From contig NZ_KE384138.1 of the NCBI RefSeq assembly GCF_000424145.1, positions 26,464-90,463 on the forward strand: a DNA stretch of 64,000 nucleotides. Reading direction: 5' to 3'. Shown here piece after piece: positions 46,266-54,508 of the stretch. Both the position numbers and the translations under genes were made by a program. The DNA comes from Butyrivibrio sp. AC2005 (GTDB lineage: Bacteria; Bacillota; Clostridia; Lachnospirales; Lachnospiraceae). The notes beneath the pieces were generated by a model. It saw only the letters and a list, made by a program, of their open reading frames with translations. It was not told where the DNA came from and did not search any database. How positions within the stretch are numbered: the first letter of the stretch is position 1; every line of letters starts with the position of its first letter.

Positions 46266-46913
46266 ATGAGAAAAATCTACGGTCTAATCATTGCAATCGC
46301 TGTAATTATCAGCACTTTTTCCAATTCAACAATTATTTCATATGCAGCAAACAAAACCGCAGAGGGAATTAAAATTGAGGGAGAATACCTCATTTCGGAT
46401 ATCGATGGAATCCATACAAGATATGTGGTTGTAGCTAAAAATACTTCTGATAAGGATTTGGCTGTTGTTGCCAAGTTTTATGCACTTAAAGCAAACGGTA
46501 ATCCCATTAAGTCAGTTACTGACGGTGCTTCCGCAGTTAAAAGCGGACAGTCCTTCATGCTCTATGGTCAGTTTAAAAAGAAGGATATTGAGGATGCTGC
46601 AAGCTTTTCATATGAGATCACTGTAACCGAAACCACCGGCTGCAGATATGACGAAGTGGGCTTTGACATCGAAGCCGGACTTGATAATGCCCTTGAAGTA
46701 ACAGGAACTAACTACTCCTCAGAAGATGTTGGCTGCATTAACGTAAGAAGCGTCTTCTTTAAGGATGGCGAAGCAGTTGCATTTGATACGGTAAATATCG
46801 GCGATGCAGCTTATTCACTTAGAAGCGGAAGCACAAACACACAGGAAATCGGCGTTCTTTTGCCTGAGTATGATGACTATCTTGTGACATATTTTGTAGC
46901 GGATGAATTATAA
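46266..46913 (+). CDS. Secreted hypothetical protein
   Basis: One of the rare rightward genes, 215 residues. The start is set by AGGAGGTG five bases upstream of MRKIYGLIIAIAVIISTF. This is a typical signal peptide, probably cut after SYA (about residue 28). The mature part is predicted rich in beta strands, with phrases such as YVVVAKNTSDKDLAVVAKFY and FSYEITVTETTG. This suggests an immunoglobulin-like or FxLYD-like secreted domain, but I do not recognise a family with confidence. It has its own intergenic regions on both sides and stands opposite the deacetylase gene. Confidence 0.75.
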   Translation: MRKIYGLIIAIAVIISTFSNSTIISYAANKTAEGIKIEGEYLISDIDGIHTRYVVVAKNTSDKDLAVVAKFYALKANGNPIKSVTDGASAVKSGQSFMLYGQFKKKDIEDAASFSYEITVTETTGCRYDEVGFDIEAGLDNALEVTGTNYSSEDVGCINVRSVFFKDGEAVAFDTVNIGDAAYSLRSGSTNTQEIGVLLPEYDDYLVTYFVADEL

Positions 46914-46921
46914 ATAAAACA

Positions 46922-47005
46922 GCCCGCCGACACATATATATGCAATTTCAAGCGATTATGGCTCTGACAACGAGCGCGAAATTGCATATATATGTGCCGG
47001 CGGGC
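46922..47005 (-). terminator. Very long hairpin terminator of truA
   Basis: The arms are 28 bp each with one difference: GCCCGCCG-n-CACATATATATGCAATTTC against its inverse, loop of about 28 bases. On the minus strand the one mismatch becomes a G-U pair and the hairpin is followed by TGTTTTATTT. The structure therefore belongs to the leftward truA transcript. It may also stop the rightward secreted-protein gene. Confidence 0.8.
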
Positions 47006-47014
47006 GTCATTAAT

Positions 47015-47767
47015 TCAATAATCAACCTTCATTAGGCAGAGGCCCTGCGGCGGTGCTGTGGGGCCTGCTTTTTGTCTGTCGCAGGCTTCTATTATGTCCT
47101 TCAGCTCTTCGGGTTTTATGTTGCCGTAGCCAACCTCAAGAAGAGTTCCGGTCATTATCCTGACCATATTCTGTAAAAAGCCGTTGCCGTGAAAATATAA
47201 TCTGATCTGAGGTCCGCTCTCTTCAATTTTAATGTTATCAACACAGCGAACAGTGGACTTTTTCATCTTGGTATTGCCACAAAAGCTCTTGAAGTCGTGG
47301 GTACCGATTATATATTCAGCCGCTTTCTTCATAAGTTCAACGTCCGGCTTTTCTTCCAATACCGTCACATATTTCCTGTCAAAAACAGGTTTTGTATTCC
47401 CATAATAACAGGTATATCTGTATGTTTTGCCAAGAGCATTATACCTGCTGTGAAACCTGTCAGCACATGCTCTTACATCATTTATGCTGATATCCTCGGG
47501 GAGATACTTATTCATGTAGCTCTGTATCTCCTCCTCTGACAAATCAGTATCAAGCATGGCGTTGGCAGTCATGGCTCTGGCATGTACACCTGCATCAGTT
47601 CTCCCTGCTCCTATGACCTGAACCGACTCTCCCTCCGGAAGACCTACCATCTTTGTAAGTACAGCCTCAAGCTTTCCCTGAATGGTCATATCCTTATTTG
47701 GTTGTCTCTCCCAGCCGTAGAATCTGGTTCCGTCATAGCTTAGGGTAAATTTATAATTTCTTTTCAT
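47015..47767 (-). CDS. truA: tRNA pseudouridine(38-40) synthase TruA
   Basis: Modifies positions 38-40 of the anticodon arm. It has 250 residues. LSYDGTRFYGWERQP starts the domain. The catalytic Asp is in IGAGRTDAGVHARAM (about residues 51-65), followed by RFHSRYNALGKTYRY and the C-terminal FLQNMVRIMTGTLLEVG. Its usual neighbours (ecf genes, rplM-rpsI) are absent here. It follows the ThrH-type gene by nine bases. Confidence 0.96.
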   Translation of the reverse strand: MKRNYKFTLSYDGTRFYGWERQPNKDMTIQGKLEAVLTKMVGLPEGESVQVIGAGRTDAGVHARAMTANAMLDTDLSEEEIQSYMNKYLPEDISINDVRACADRFHSRYNALGKTYRYTCYYGNTKPVFDRKYVTVLEEKPDVELMKKAAEYIIGTHDFKSFCGNTKMKKSTVRCVDNIKIEESGPQIRLYFHGNGFLQNMVRIMTGTLLEVGYGNIKPEELKDIIEACDRQKAGPTAPPQGLCLMKVDY

Positions 47768-47775
47768 AACGTTTT

Positions 47776-48381
47776 TTACTTGGCAATCTCTTCCTTAATA
47801 GCGGAAAGCAGTTCATCATAGGTCTCAAATGCAGGGAACTGCGGGAAGTCCTTCTTAATCTGGTCTGTTGTTCTAAACAAAAAGCCTGCCTTACTTGCCT
47901 GGATCATTCCAAGGTCATTGAAGCTGTCTCCGCTGGCAATCGTTTCAAAGCCAACACTCTGGAGTGCCTTTACTGTCGAAAGCTTACTCTGCTCACAACG
48001 CATCTTAAAGCCTGTAATCTCTCCGTTCTCTGCTACCTCAAGGCTATTACAGAAAATTGTAGGCCAGCCGAGCTTCTTCATCAGAGGTGCTGCAAACTGT
48101 GTAAAGGTATCACTGATGATGATAACCTGTGTAATACTGCGAAGCTCATCAAGAAATTCCTTTGCACCGGGCATGGGATCTATTGTTGCGATTGTATCCT
48201 GAATTTCCTTAAGTCCAAGTCCATGCTCTTTAAGAATACCGATTCTGAATTTCATAAGCTTATCATAATCAGGCTCATCTCTTGTTGTTCTCTTAAGTTC
48301 AGGGATACCTGTAGCCTCTGCAAAAGCGATCCAAATCTCCGGAACAAGAACTCCTTCCAAATCCAAACAAGTAACGTACAT
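47776..48381 (-). CDS. thrH: ThrH-type phosphoserine phosphatase / homoserine phosphotransferase
   Basis: A HAD-superfamily enzyme of 201 residues close to Pseudomonas ThrH. Motif I is CLDLEGVLVPEIWIAFAE (Asp7 nucleophile, Glu9 in place of the usual second Asp). Next come TTRDEPDYDKLMKFR, motif II IIISDTF, and motif III with GDSFNDLGMI. ThrH dephosphorylates phosphoserine and can transfer the phosphate to homoserine, linking serine and threonine synthesis. Which activity dominates here is not visible. GAGGAGG precedes the ATG. It is probably co-transcribed with truA. Confidence 0.88.
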   Translation of the reverse strand: MYVTCLDLEGVLVPEIWIAFAEATGIPELKRTTRDEPDYDKLMKFRIGILKEHGLGLKEIQDTIATIDPMPGAKEFLDELRSITQVIIISDTFTQFAAPLMKKLGWPTIFCNSLEVAENGEITGFKMRCEQSKLSTVKALQSVGFETIASGDSFNDLGMIQASKAGFLFRTTDQIKKDFPQFPAFETYDELLSAIKEEIAK

Positions 48382-48471
48382 TTTCTCATCCTCCTCGTCT
48401 ATGTATTTCCGACTTCAAACATTTTGGTAGTAGTTTAACATATTTTCTGTGAAAGTGAAGTGAAAATAAGG

Positions 48472-50217
48472 TCATTCCTCAATCTTTTCCCAGGTCATTC
48501 CGCTGAAGGTCGTATATTTCCTGCTCTCTTCCATAGGCTGGGGTTTTCCGAAATGATATCCCTGAGCCTTGTCACAGCCGATTGTCTTTAGAAATTCAAA
48601 ATGCTCTTCCGTCTCTACCCCTTCTGTCAACGTTACATGTCCCATGCTGTGAGCAGCCTGAATAATGAACCCCAGCACGGCTCCTGACCTCGGATTCTTA
48701 TCATACTGACGAAGGAAGGCCAGATCCAGTTTTAAGGTGTCAAATTTATAGTTCAAAATATTTGTAAGAGATGAATATCCGCTTCCAAAGTCATCAATCC
48801 ATACCTGATAGCCAAGTTCTCTGAACTGGTCTATTTCCTGCCTGATAAGAGTGTCATCATCTGTCAGCGCGCTTTCCGTAATTTCTATATCAAGCATGTT
48901 AACCGGCATATTGACTTTCTTTCTGCAATTTTCCACCTCGTCTATTACATTACAGAGATTAAAATCAAGTCTGGAAAGATTTATTGAAACCGGCACCAGC
49001 GGCTCGCCCTTGTCACGGAGCTTCGCGTAATCCTCACATACTTTTTTCACTACAAACATATCAAGCTTATGTATCTGTCTGTGTTCCTCAAGGATATCGA
49101 TAAATCCTGCGGGAGAAATCAGCCCCTTCTCAGGATCCTTCCACCTGGCAAGAGCCTCATAACCACAGATTTCACCTGTTCTTGTGCGAACTACCGGCTG
49201 GTAATACACCCTGATATCTTCGTTTTCTACCGCATTATCTATATTATCAAGAACAAATTGCTGCATCTGCAGCTTGGAATGAATGTCTTCATTATAAAAA
49301 GCATAGGGAATATCATATCTTGTTTTTATGCTCTTACAGGCAAGCCTTGCATGATCACAGGCAAGACCTATGTCATTACAATTCTCTTCAACTCTGTAAA
49401 TCCCCGCCTTTATCTCCAGCTTTGCACCCGGAATAAGCTTCGAAACATCCTCATGGATTTTTATTACAATCGGCTCTACCTCCTTAGACAAGGTACAAAC
49501 CACGAAATGGTCCTCCGAAAATCTGGCAACCATGCGCTCCAAAAAAGAGTGCCACAGAAGCTTTGCAATATCATACAAAAGCTCATCACCCTTCTTGAAT
49601 CCGTATTTTTCATTAAAAAGCTTGAAATGATTAAGATCGAAATAAATGACAGATATGCTCTGACTTCTGATATCGGGGTCTGTCATTATTCCCTGAACAA
49701 CCTGATAGAAATGCGCCTGATTCCACATGCCTGTGAGTGAATCTGTCTCCTGATTCATCTCCAGCACCTGTGATTCGGCATAGCTGTTCTTATTTTTGTT
49801 GTAATACTCATTCTGATCTATGTCCACAATAAAGACATAGTAATAACTGACTCCGTCCTTGCCGTGAACAAGATGTCCAAAGTCCTCCACATAACGGATC
49901 CTGCCATTTTTTGTACGTATCCTGTATCGCACATAATCATGGCGCATTTCCCCAAATACTGTCTGCTTGCTGATGTCTCCCTGGGTCAGATCATAGTCCT
50001 CGGGATAAACCATTCCGCAGAAGCAATTGCCTGTAAATTCCCTGAAATCCTCAATGGAATCGCACTCATAAAGCTTTATTATGTTATCATCCGCAAAGAC
50101 AATTTCGCCCGCGCCCTCAGCATAATAAATAAAAAAACCTCCGGGAACTCCGTCCGGAATAAAAACCGGCTCGGATTTAGATTTTTTACGGTTAACCTTT
50201 TTTACCTCACTTGCCAT
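48472..50217 (-). CDS. PAS-GGDEF-EAL protein with degenerate GGDEF
   Basis: A c-di-GMP signalling protein of 581 residues without TM helices. A PAS-like sensor domain (about 20-130) is followed by a GGDEF domain (about 155-315) and an EAL domain (about 330-575). The GGDEF motif is replaced by FSEDHF, so cyclase activity is unlikely. The EAL residues are intact: YEALARW, SINLSR, IEITES, IDDFGSGYSS, LKLD, EGVETEE and QGYHFGKP. I expect a phosphodiesterase with a regulatory GGDEF. The start is 50217, with GGGGGAG just upstream. Confidence 0.9.
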   Translation of the reverse strand: MASEVKKVNRKKSKSEPVFIPDGVPGGFFIYYAEGAGEIVFADDNIIKLYECDSIEDFREFTGNCFCGMVYPEDYDLTQGDISKQTVFGEMRHDYVRYRIRTKNGRIRYVEDFGHLVHGKDGVSYYYVFIVDIDQNEYYNKNKNSYAESQVLEMNQETDSLTGMWNQAHFYQVVQGIMTDPDIRSQSISVIYFDLNHFKLFNEKYGFKKGDELLYDIAKLLWHSFLERMVARFSEDHFVVCTLSKEVEPIVIKIHEDVSKLIPGAKLEIKAGIYRVEENCNDIGLACDHARLACKSIKTRYDIPYAFYNEDIHSKLQMQQFVLDNIDNAVENEDIRVYYQPVVRTRTGEICGYEALARWKDPEKGLISPAGFIDILEEHRQIHKLDMFVVKKVCEDYAKLRDKGEPLVPVSINLSRLDFNLCNVIDEVENCRKKVNMPVNMLDIEITESALTDDDTLIRQEIDQFRELGYQVWIDDFGSGYSSLTNILNYKFDTLKLDLAFLRQYDKNPRSGAVLGFIIQAAHSMGHVTLTEGVETEEHFEFLKTIGCDKAQGYHFGKPQPMEESRKYTTFSGMTWEKIEE

Positions 50218-50312
50218 AGGCTCCCCCCTCATTTACGACAATCATCCACTATGCCATAATTTTAGCCCATGTTTTTATATAAAAATATTAACTTGCAATA
50301 AAAAAAAGATAA

Positions 50313-51497
50313 TCATTTTCTGTACAGAAATTTCCTTGCAGCAGTGGTTATAAGCGGTATCGGGAAAGGCCTTAGCTCCTTGTCCGCCTTTTTGAGCTCT
50401 TCAATTATATGAATATGCTGAGGACAATGGCTCTCACATTTTCCGCAGGCCGCGCACTGGGTCGGAAGTCCGGAATCTTTTCTTAGTCCGACCGTCATGA
50501 AAAACTCAGCCCGTCCGCTGAACTTATTCTCCATGTACATAGTGTTATAGCTTCTGAAAACGCTCGGAATATCGACACCTCTTGGACAGGGCATACAGTA
50601 GCCACAGCCGGTACACCCAACCTTAAGTCTCTCATTTATGGCATTTTTGATACCTTCGATAAGTTCAAAATCTTTGTCTGAAAACTCACCCGCTTCTATT
50701 TCTGACGCAATGCGGCAGTTTTCTTCAACCATTTCAAGAGAATTCATTCCGGAAAGCACACAGGTTACCTGAGGCTGATCCCAAAGCCATCTGAAAGCAA
50801 GTTCTGCTGCCGTTCTGTGCTTTTCATCCTTTGCAATAAGTGCTTTAGCCTTCTCAGGAAGCTGGTTTACAAGCTTTCCTCCGCGAAGTGGCTCCATGAT
50901 AATTACAGGAATCCCCCTCTCCGCAGCTGCTTCAAGTCCCTTTCGACCGGCCTGGGATACCTCATCCAGATAGTTGTACTGTATCTGACAGAAATCCCAG
51001 TCATAGGCGTTCAGGATTTCTATGAACATCCCGGTATTTCCATGAAAAGAGAACCCGATGTGCTTTATGGCACCGGATTCTTTCTTTTCCTTAATCCATT
51101 CCTCAATTCCCAACTTCTTAAGCTTGTTCCAGGCCTCAATATCGGTGAGCATATGCATCAGATAATAGTCGACATAGTCCGTTCGAAGTCTTGATAATTC
51201 TTCACTAAAATACTTTTCAATCGCATTTTTGTTAGAAATAAGATACTGTGGGAGCTTTGTAGCTATCTGAATTTTGTCACGGATATTATTTTTTTTAAAA
51301 ATCTCCCCGATAGCTGCCTCACTACCGGGATAGATGTATGCCGTGTCGTAATAATTTACCCCAAGCTCGTAGGCTCTTAATATCTGTTCCTCGGTTTTTT
51401 TCATATCGATGCTGCCTGTTGCTGTCTTGGCAAAGCGCATGCAGCCGAATCCCAGAATTGAAATATCTCCGCCCACTCTGTTTTTTCTGTATTTCAT
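50313..51497 (-). CDS. Aldo/keto reductase with C-terminal 2x[4Fe-4S] domain
   Basis: A soluble oxidoreductase of about 394 residues. An AKR barrel (about 1-285, GCMRFAKTA, VNYYDTAYIYPGSE with the catalytic Tyr, HIGFSFHG) is fused to a ferredoxin-like tail. The Cys clusters are CTGCGYCMPCPRG and CAACGKCESHCPQ. Such fusions are common in Clostridia; the substrate is unknown. There are two possible ATGs; the second (51497) has GGAG at a better distance. It lies downstream of a glutathione peroxidase gene. Confidence 0.9.
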   Translation of the reverse strand: MKYRKNRVGGDISILGFGCMRFAKTATGSIDMKKTEEQILRAYELGVNYYDTAYIYPGSEAAIGEIFKKNNIRDKIQIATKLPQYLISNKNAIEKYFSEELSRLRTDYVDYYLMHMLTDIEAWNKLKKLGIEEWIKEKKESGAIKHIGFSFHGNTGMFIEILNAYDWDFCQIQYNYLDEVSQAGRKGLEAAAERGIPVIIMEPLRGGKLVNQLPEKAKALIAKDEKHRTAAELAFRWLWDQPQVTCVLSGMNSLEMVEENCRIASEIEAGEFSDKDFELIEGIKNAINERLKVGCTGCGYCMPCPRGVDIPSVFRSYNTMYMENKFSGRAEFFMTVGLRKDSGLPTQCAACGKCESHCPQHIHIIEELKKADKELRPFPIPLITTAARKFLYRK

Positions 51498-51551
51498 AGC
51501 CATCTTCTCCTGCTGCTTTTTGATCTGATCTTATATAATTCTGCTTTCGTC

Positions 51552-52094
51552 TTAAATCAGCTTTTCAACGCATGCAGCAACATTCTCCATCTTCTCTGTA
51601 GGCTCGAATCTTGCAACAACCTCACCGTTTCTGTCTATAACAAACTTTGTGAAATTCCATTTGATATCGGGATTATTTTTGTAATCCTTATCAATCTTTT
51701 TAAGCATTACTCCCATAGCAAGTGCTGCAGGTCCCTTACCAAAGCCTTCAAAACCTTTCTGCTCTTTAAGATATTTATAAAGAGGAAGCTGATTATCTCC
51801 GTTGACATCAGACTTCTTCATCTGAAGGAATTTTGTATTATAGTGAAGTGTGCAAAACTCATGAATCTCCTCATCAGTTCCGGGTGTCTGCCCTGCAAAC
51901 TGGTTACAGGGAATGTCCAAAACCTCGAATCCCTGATCATGAAACTTCTCATACATATCCTCTATATCCTTGTAATGAGGTGTAAAGCCACATTCTGTAG
52001 CAGTGTTGACAACAAGTACTACCTTGCCCTTGTAATTCTCCATTGAAAAATCTTCGCCCTTAGCGGTTGTTACTGAATAATCATAAAATCCCAT
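51552..52094 (-). CDS. Glutathione peroxidase-family (thiol peroxidase)
   Basis: A 180-residue peroxidase reducing hydroperoxides, probably using thioredoxin, as in non-selenium GPx proteins. The active site is NTATECGFTPHYKD, with Cys where selenocysteine sits in other members. The Gln (CNQFAGQTPG) and Trp (IKWNFTKFVID) of the catalytic tetrad are present. The start 52094 has GGAGG nine bases upstream. A sigma-A promoter (TTGACA-17-TATAAT) lies about 80 bp upstream. Confidence 0.94.
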   Translation of the reverse strand: MGFYDYSVTTAKGEDFSMENYKGKVVLVVNTATECGFTPHYKDIEDMYEKFHDQGFEVLDIPCNQFAGQTPGTDEEIHEFCTLHYNTKFLQMKKSDVNGDNQLPLYKYLKEQKGFEGFGKGPAALAMGVMLKKIDKDYKNNPDIKWNFTKFVIDRNGEVVARFEPTEKMENVAACVEKLI

Positions 52095-52175
52095 AGTAGA
52101 CCTCCAAAATAAAAAAATATGTGTTCCTACAAAAACTTTGTTTCTGTGCCATAAGAATCTCTTTGATTTATTGCT

Positions 52176-52204
52176 ATTATATTGCACACAATTTATAATG
52201 TCAA
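52176..52204 (-). promoter_or_regulatory. Sigma-A promoter of the glutathione peroxidase gene
   Basis: On the minus strand TTGACA, 17 bases, TATAAT, both consensus hexamers. It starts 17 bp from the adjacent palindromic repeat. Confidence 0.9.
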
Positions 52205-52220
52205 GTATTTTGTTGTTTCA

Positions 52221-52267
52221 CCCTCATCCGGCACTTCGTGCCACCTTCCCCCTCGTAGGGGGAAGGC
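52221..52267 (-). repeat. Dispersed palindromic repeat, short form
   Basis: CCCTCATCCG, hairpin GGCACTTCGTGCC, then ACCTTCCCCCTCGTAGGGGGAAGGC. It lies between the peroxidase promoter and a 39-bp tandem array. Confidence 0.9.
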
Positions 52268-52275
52268 TATATTAT

Positions 52276-52409
52276 TTCTGCTTCGTACGGGTCTTAAGAC
52301 TCCTTAGGTATTACATCTGTGTCGTAGGGAGCTTAAGACTCCTTAGGTATTACTTCTGTTTCGTAGGGAGCTTAAGACTCCTTAGGTATGTCTTCTGCTC
52401 CGTGGTGAT
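52276..52409. repeat. 39-bp tandem repeat, about 3.4 copies, entering a gene
   Basis: The unit starts CTTAAGACTCCTTAGGTATT and recurs at 52293, 52332 and 52371 (exact 39-bp period), with a partial copy before the first. The array begins nine bases after the palindromic repeat and runs into the 3' end of the DNA alkylation repair gene, encoding its last residues. Confidence 0.9.
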
Positions 52410-53054
52410 TCTATAGCTTTCGACAGATTTTTGAATAGCTTTATTGTGTGTCCACCTGTCAAGGCATCTGTCTGTTATAAACGGAATTATCATCTCATAC
52501 TGCTTTGCAAGAGCGGTGGCAAAATACCAGGCGATCATCATGTTGACATAGTACTCCTGTGACCTTACCTCTGCTACCATCTTCGGATAAGCAATGTCAA
52601 AATCCTCATCAAGAAAATGCTGCATCAGCATACCTATAGCAAATCTTACTGTGTATGTTTTATCTGAAGCTATCCATTCCTTAATATAATTTAAAAGCTC
52701 AGTTTTATGCTTTTTGAAAACCTTGGGAGACATCTGGTCACAGGTAGCCCAGTTATCAACATAGGGAAGAAACCTGTTTACTTCCGTTATGCAGTCATCA
52801 AAATCCTTTATCTCCGATATTATGAAGGCCTGAAGCTGATTTTCATCAAAATATTTATGTGGAAGATCATTTAGAAACTCGGATATACCCTCTGTCTTTG
52901 CAAGACTTTTGGCATACTTTCTTAGATCCGGAGTGCGGACGCCGATCATATCATCGACGTCCATTCCGGGTATCAGTTTTACCTGAAAATTACGATATTT
53001 TTTGTCCTGAAGCCTGAAGAGCTCTTCTCTGATTTCTTCAATAATTCCAGTCAT
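52350..53054 (-). CDS. DNA alkylation repair protein (AlkD-like HEAT repeats)
   Basis: A 234-residue all-helical protein of the AlkD/AlkC glycosylase family, which removes alkylated purines. HEAT-like helices are seen: KLIPGMDVDDMIGVRTPDLR, LPYVDNWATCDQMSPK (catalytic region with Trp and Asp), YTVRFAIGMLMQHFLDEDF and VNMMIAWYFATALAK. The C-terminus (LRSLKLPTKQK) is written by the adjacent 39-bp tandem repeat, and its stop codon lies in the repeat. The original 3' end was probably replaced. GAGGGG precedes the ATG. Confidence 0.9.
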   Translation of the reverse strand: MTGIIEEIREELFRLQDKKYRNFQVKLIPGMDVDDMIGVRTPDLRKYAKSLAKTEGISEFLNDLPHKYFDENQLQAFIISEIKDFDDCITEVNRFLPYVDNWATCDQMSPKVFKKHKTELLNYIKEWIASDKTYTVRFAIGMLMQHFLDEDFDIAYPKMVAEVRSQEYYVNMMIAWYFATALAKQYEMIIPFITDRCLDRWTHNKAIQKSVESYRITTEQKTYLRSLKLPTKQK

Positions 53055-53065
53055 TTTTTATCCCC

Positions 53066-54187
53066 TCAGATTTTGATCAGTTCATATTCTCTGGATCCCA
53101 GTCCTATCTTCTCGCCATGCTCAAGGGTTTCCTTCCACTTAACATTAGGATTGGAATCAAGGAAATGGTCATGGTGATGGTGCCAGTCTTCCTGAGCAAG
53201 GTGATCGCCCAGCTGGCTGTTACGAATAGGCTCAGCCTGCAGGCAGAGATCCGCACATGCCTGATCAAGCGCCACCGGATCAAAGGATGCCAGCATTCCT
53301 ATATTAGGAAGAATAGGTGCATCGTTCTCACCGTGGCAGTCACAGTTGGGCGAAACATCCATAATAAGCGATATGTGGAAGCAAGGCTTTCCGTGGCAAA
53401 TAGCTGCTGTGTATTCAGCCATTTTACAGCAAAGATCTTCCTTGGCTGTGCCGCTCTGATTTTCTATCGCATCAAAAGCACATGCTCCAATGCATCGTCC
53501 GCAGCCTTTACAAAGCTCCTGGTCTATTACAGCTTTTCCTGAGTCATAGGAAATAGCATCCGAGCCACATTCCTTTGCACACTGCTTACAGCTTCTGCAA
53601 CGGTCGGGATGTACTATGGGCTTACCATCATTGTGCTGTACCATTTTTCCTGCACGGCTTCCACCACCCATTCCGATGTTCTTGATAGCTCCGCCAAAGC
53701 CTGTCATCTCGTGGCCCTTGAAATGAGAAAGTGAAATAATAACATCAGCATCATACAGAGCCTGTCCTATATAAGCTTCCTGGCAGTATTCACCATTGGG
53801 CACCGGGACTGTAGCTTCATCAGTTCCCTTAAGCCCGTCGGCAATAATAACATAGCAGCCCGTTGTCACACTGTTAAACCCGTTTACTTCTGCATTGTAA
53901 AGGTGATCCACCGCATTCTTTCTGCTGCCGGGATAGAGTGTGTTGCAGTCAGTAAGAAACGGCTTTCCACCCAGTTCCTTTATAACATCCGCAACTGCCT
54001 TAACATAGTTTGGTCTTATATATGAAAAGTTGCCCAGCTCACCGAAATGCATTTTGATAGCTACAAACTTTCCTTCAAAATTTATGTCGCCTATTCCTGC
54101 CCTGCGGATAAGCTTTTGCAGCTTTACTCCCTGGCTCTGGTCCAGTTTGGTCCTGAAATCAGTAAAAAATACTTTTGCCTTCTCCAT
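53066..54187 (-). CDS. DUF362 domain protein with two [4Fe-4S] clusters
   Basis: A protein of 373 residues. A DUF362 domain (about 1-190, KMHFGELGNFSYIRPNYVKAV and LTDCNTLYPGSRKN) is interrupted and followed by a 2x[4Fe-4S] ferredoxin module: CRSCKQCAKECG and CKGCGRCIGACA. A His-rich segment (DWHHHHDHF) lies near the C-terminus. The family is widespread in anaerobes as a presumed redox protein of unknown reaction. GTAGGAGG precedes the ATG. It is probably co-transcribed with the downstream alkylation repair gene (11-bp gap). Confidence 0.88.
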   Translation of the reverse strand: MEKAKVFFTDFRTKLDQSQGVKLQKLIRRAGIGDINFEGKFVAIKMHFGELGNFSYIRPNYVKAVADVIKELGGKPFLTDCNTLYPGSRKNAVDHLYNAEVNGFNSVTTGCYVIIADGLKGTDEATVPVPNGEYCQEAYIGQALYDADVIISLSHFKGHEMTGFGGAIKNIGMGGGSRAGKMVQHNDGKPIVHPDRCRSCKQCAKECGSDAISYDSGKAVIDQELCKGCGRCIGACAFDAIENQSGTAKEDLCCKMAEYTAAICHGKPCFHISLIMDVSPNCDCHGENDAPILPNIGMLASFDPVALDQACADLCLQAEPIRNSQLGDHLAQEDWHHHHDHFLDSNPNVKWKETLEHGEKIGLGSREYELIKI

Positions 54188-54312
54188 GTATGTAACCTCC
54201 TACCGTTACAAATAATTAAATAAATTTTGCCCTGTTAAATATTATGCCAAAATTGTATCTTTTTATCATCCGGGAATTGGTTATTTTAGAAAAAGTTTAT
54301 TTATCATCTCTT

Positions 54313-54501
54313 CTAACACTTTTCATTATGCTTTTTATACTCTTCACTTAGTTCATTCTGAAGCATAGTGAAAAATTCAAAATATCTCAAAGCTGTTCCG
54401 CCTTCATAACGTACAACCTTAACGTACAGTGAAAGAGGAATCTCTTTTCCCTCCCAGGATATTTGCTCTTCATTGTGACTAAGTTTTTGTTCATAATTAG
54501 T
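54313..54501 (-). pseudogene. Orphan C-terminal fragment of a decayed gene
   Basis: An open stretch of about 62 codons without a usable start and with an in-frame TGA just upstream. It encodes protein-like sequence such as ISWEGKEIPLSLYVKVVRY and RYFEFFTMLQNELSEEYKKH, ending in TAG. I do not recognise the family. It sits in the 320-bp gap after the DinB-like gene and is best read as a gene remnant. The remainder of the gap (54188-54312) is AT-rich with no clear feature beyond the DUF362 ribosome-binding site. Confidence 0.55.
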
Positions 54502-54508
54502 TTGTCAC

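Noticed and set aside
51990..52010. Selenocysteine in the glutathione peroxidase
   Set aside because: The active-site codon is a normal Cys codon (TECGFT), with no in-frame TGA.
52138..52416. Rightward frame with RLLRYYFCFVGS-type repeats
   Set aside because: It is the readthrough of the 39-bp tandem array and is antisense to the peroxidase promoter region and the alkylation repair gene.
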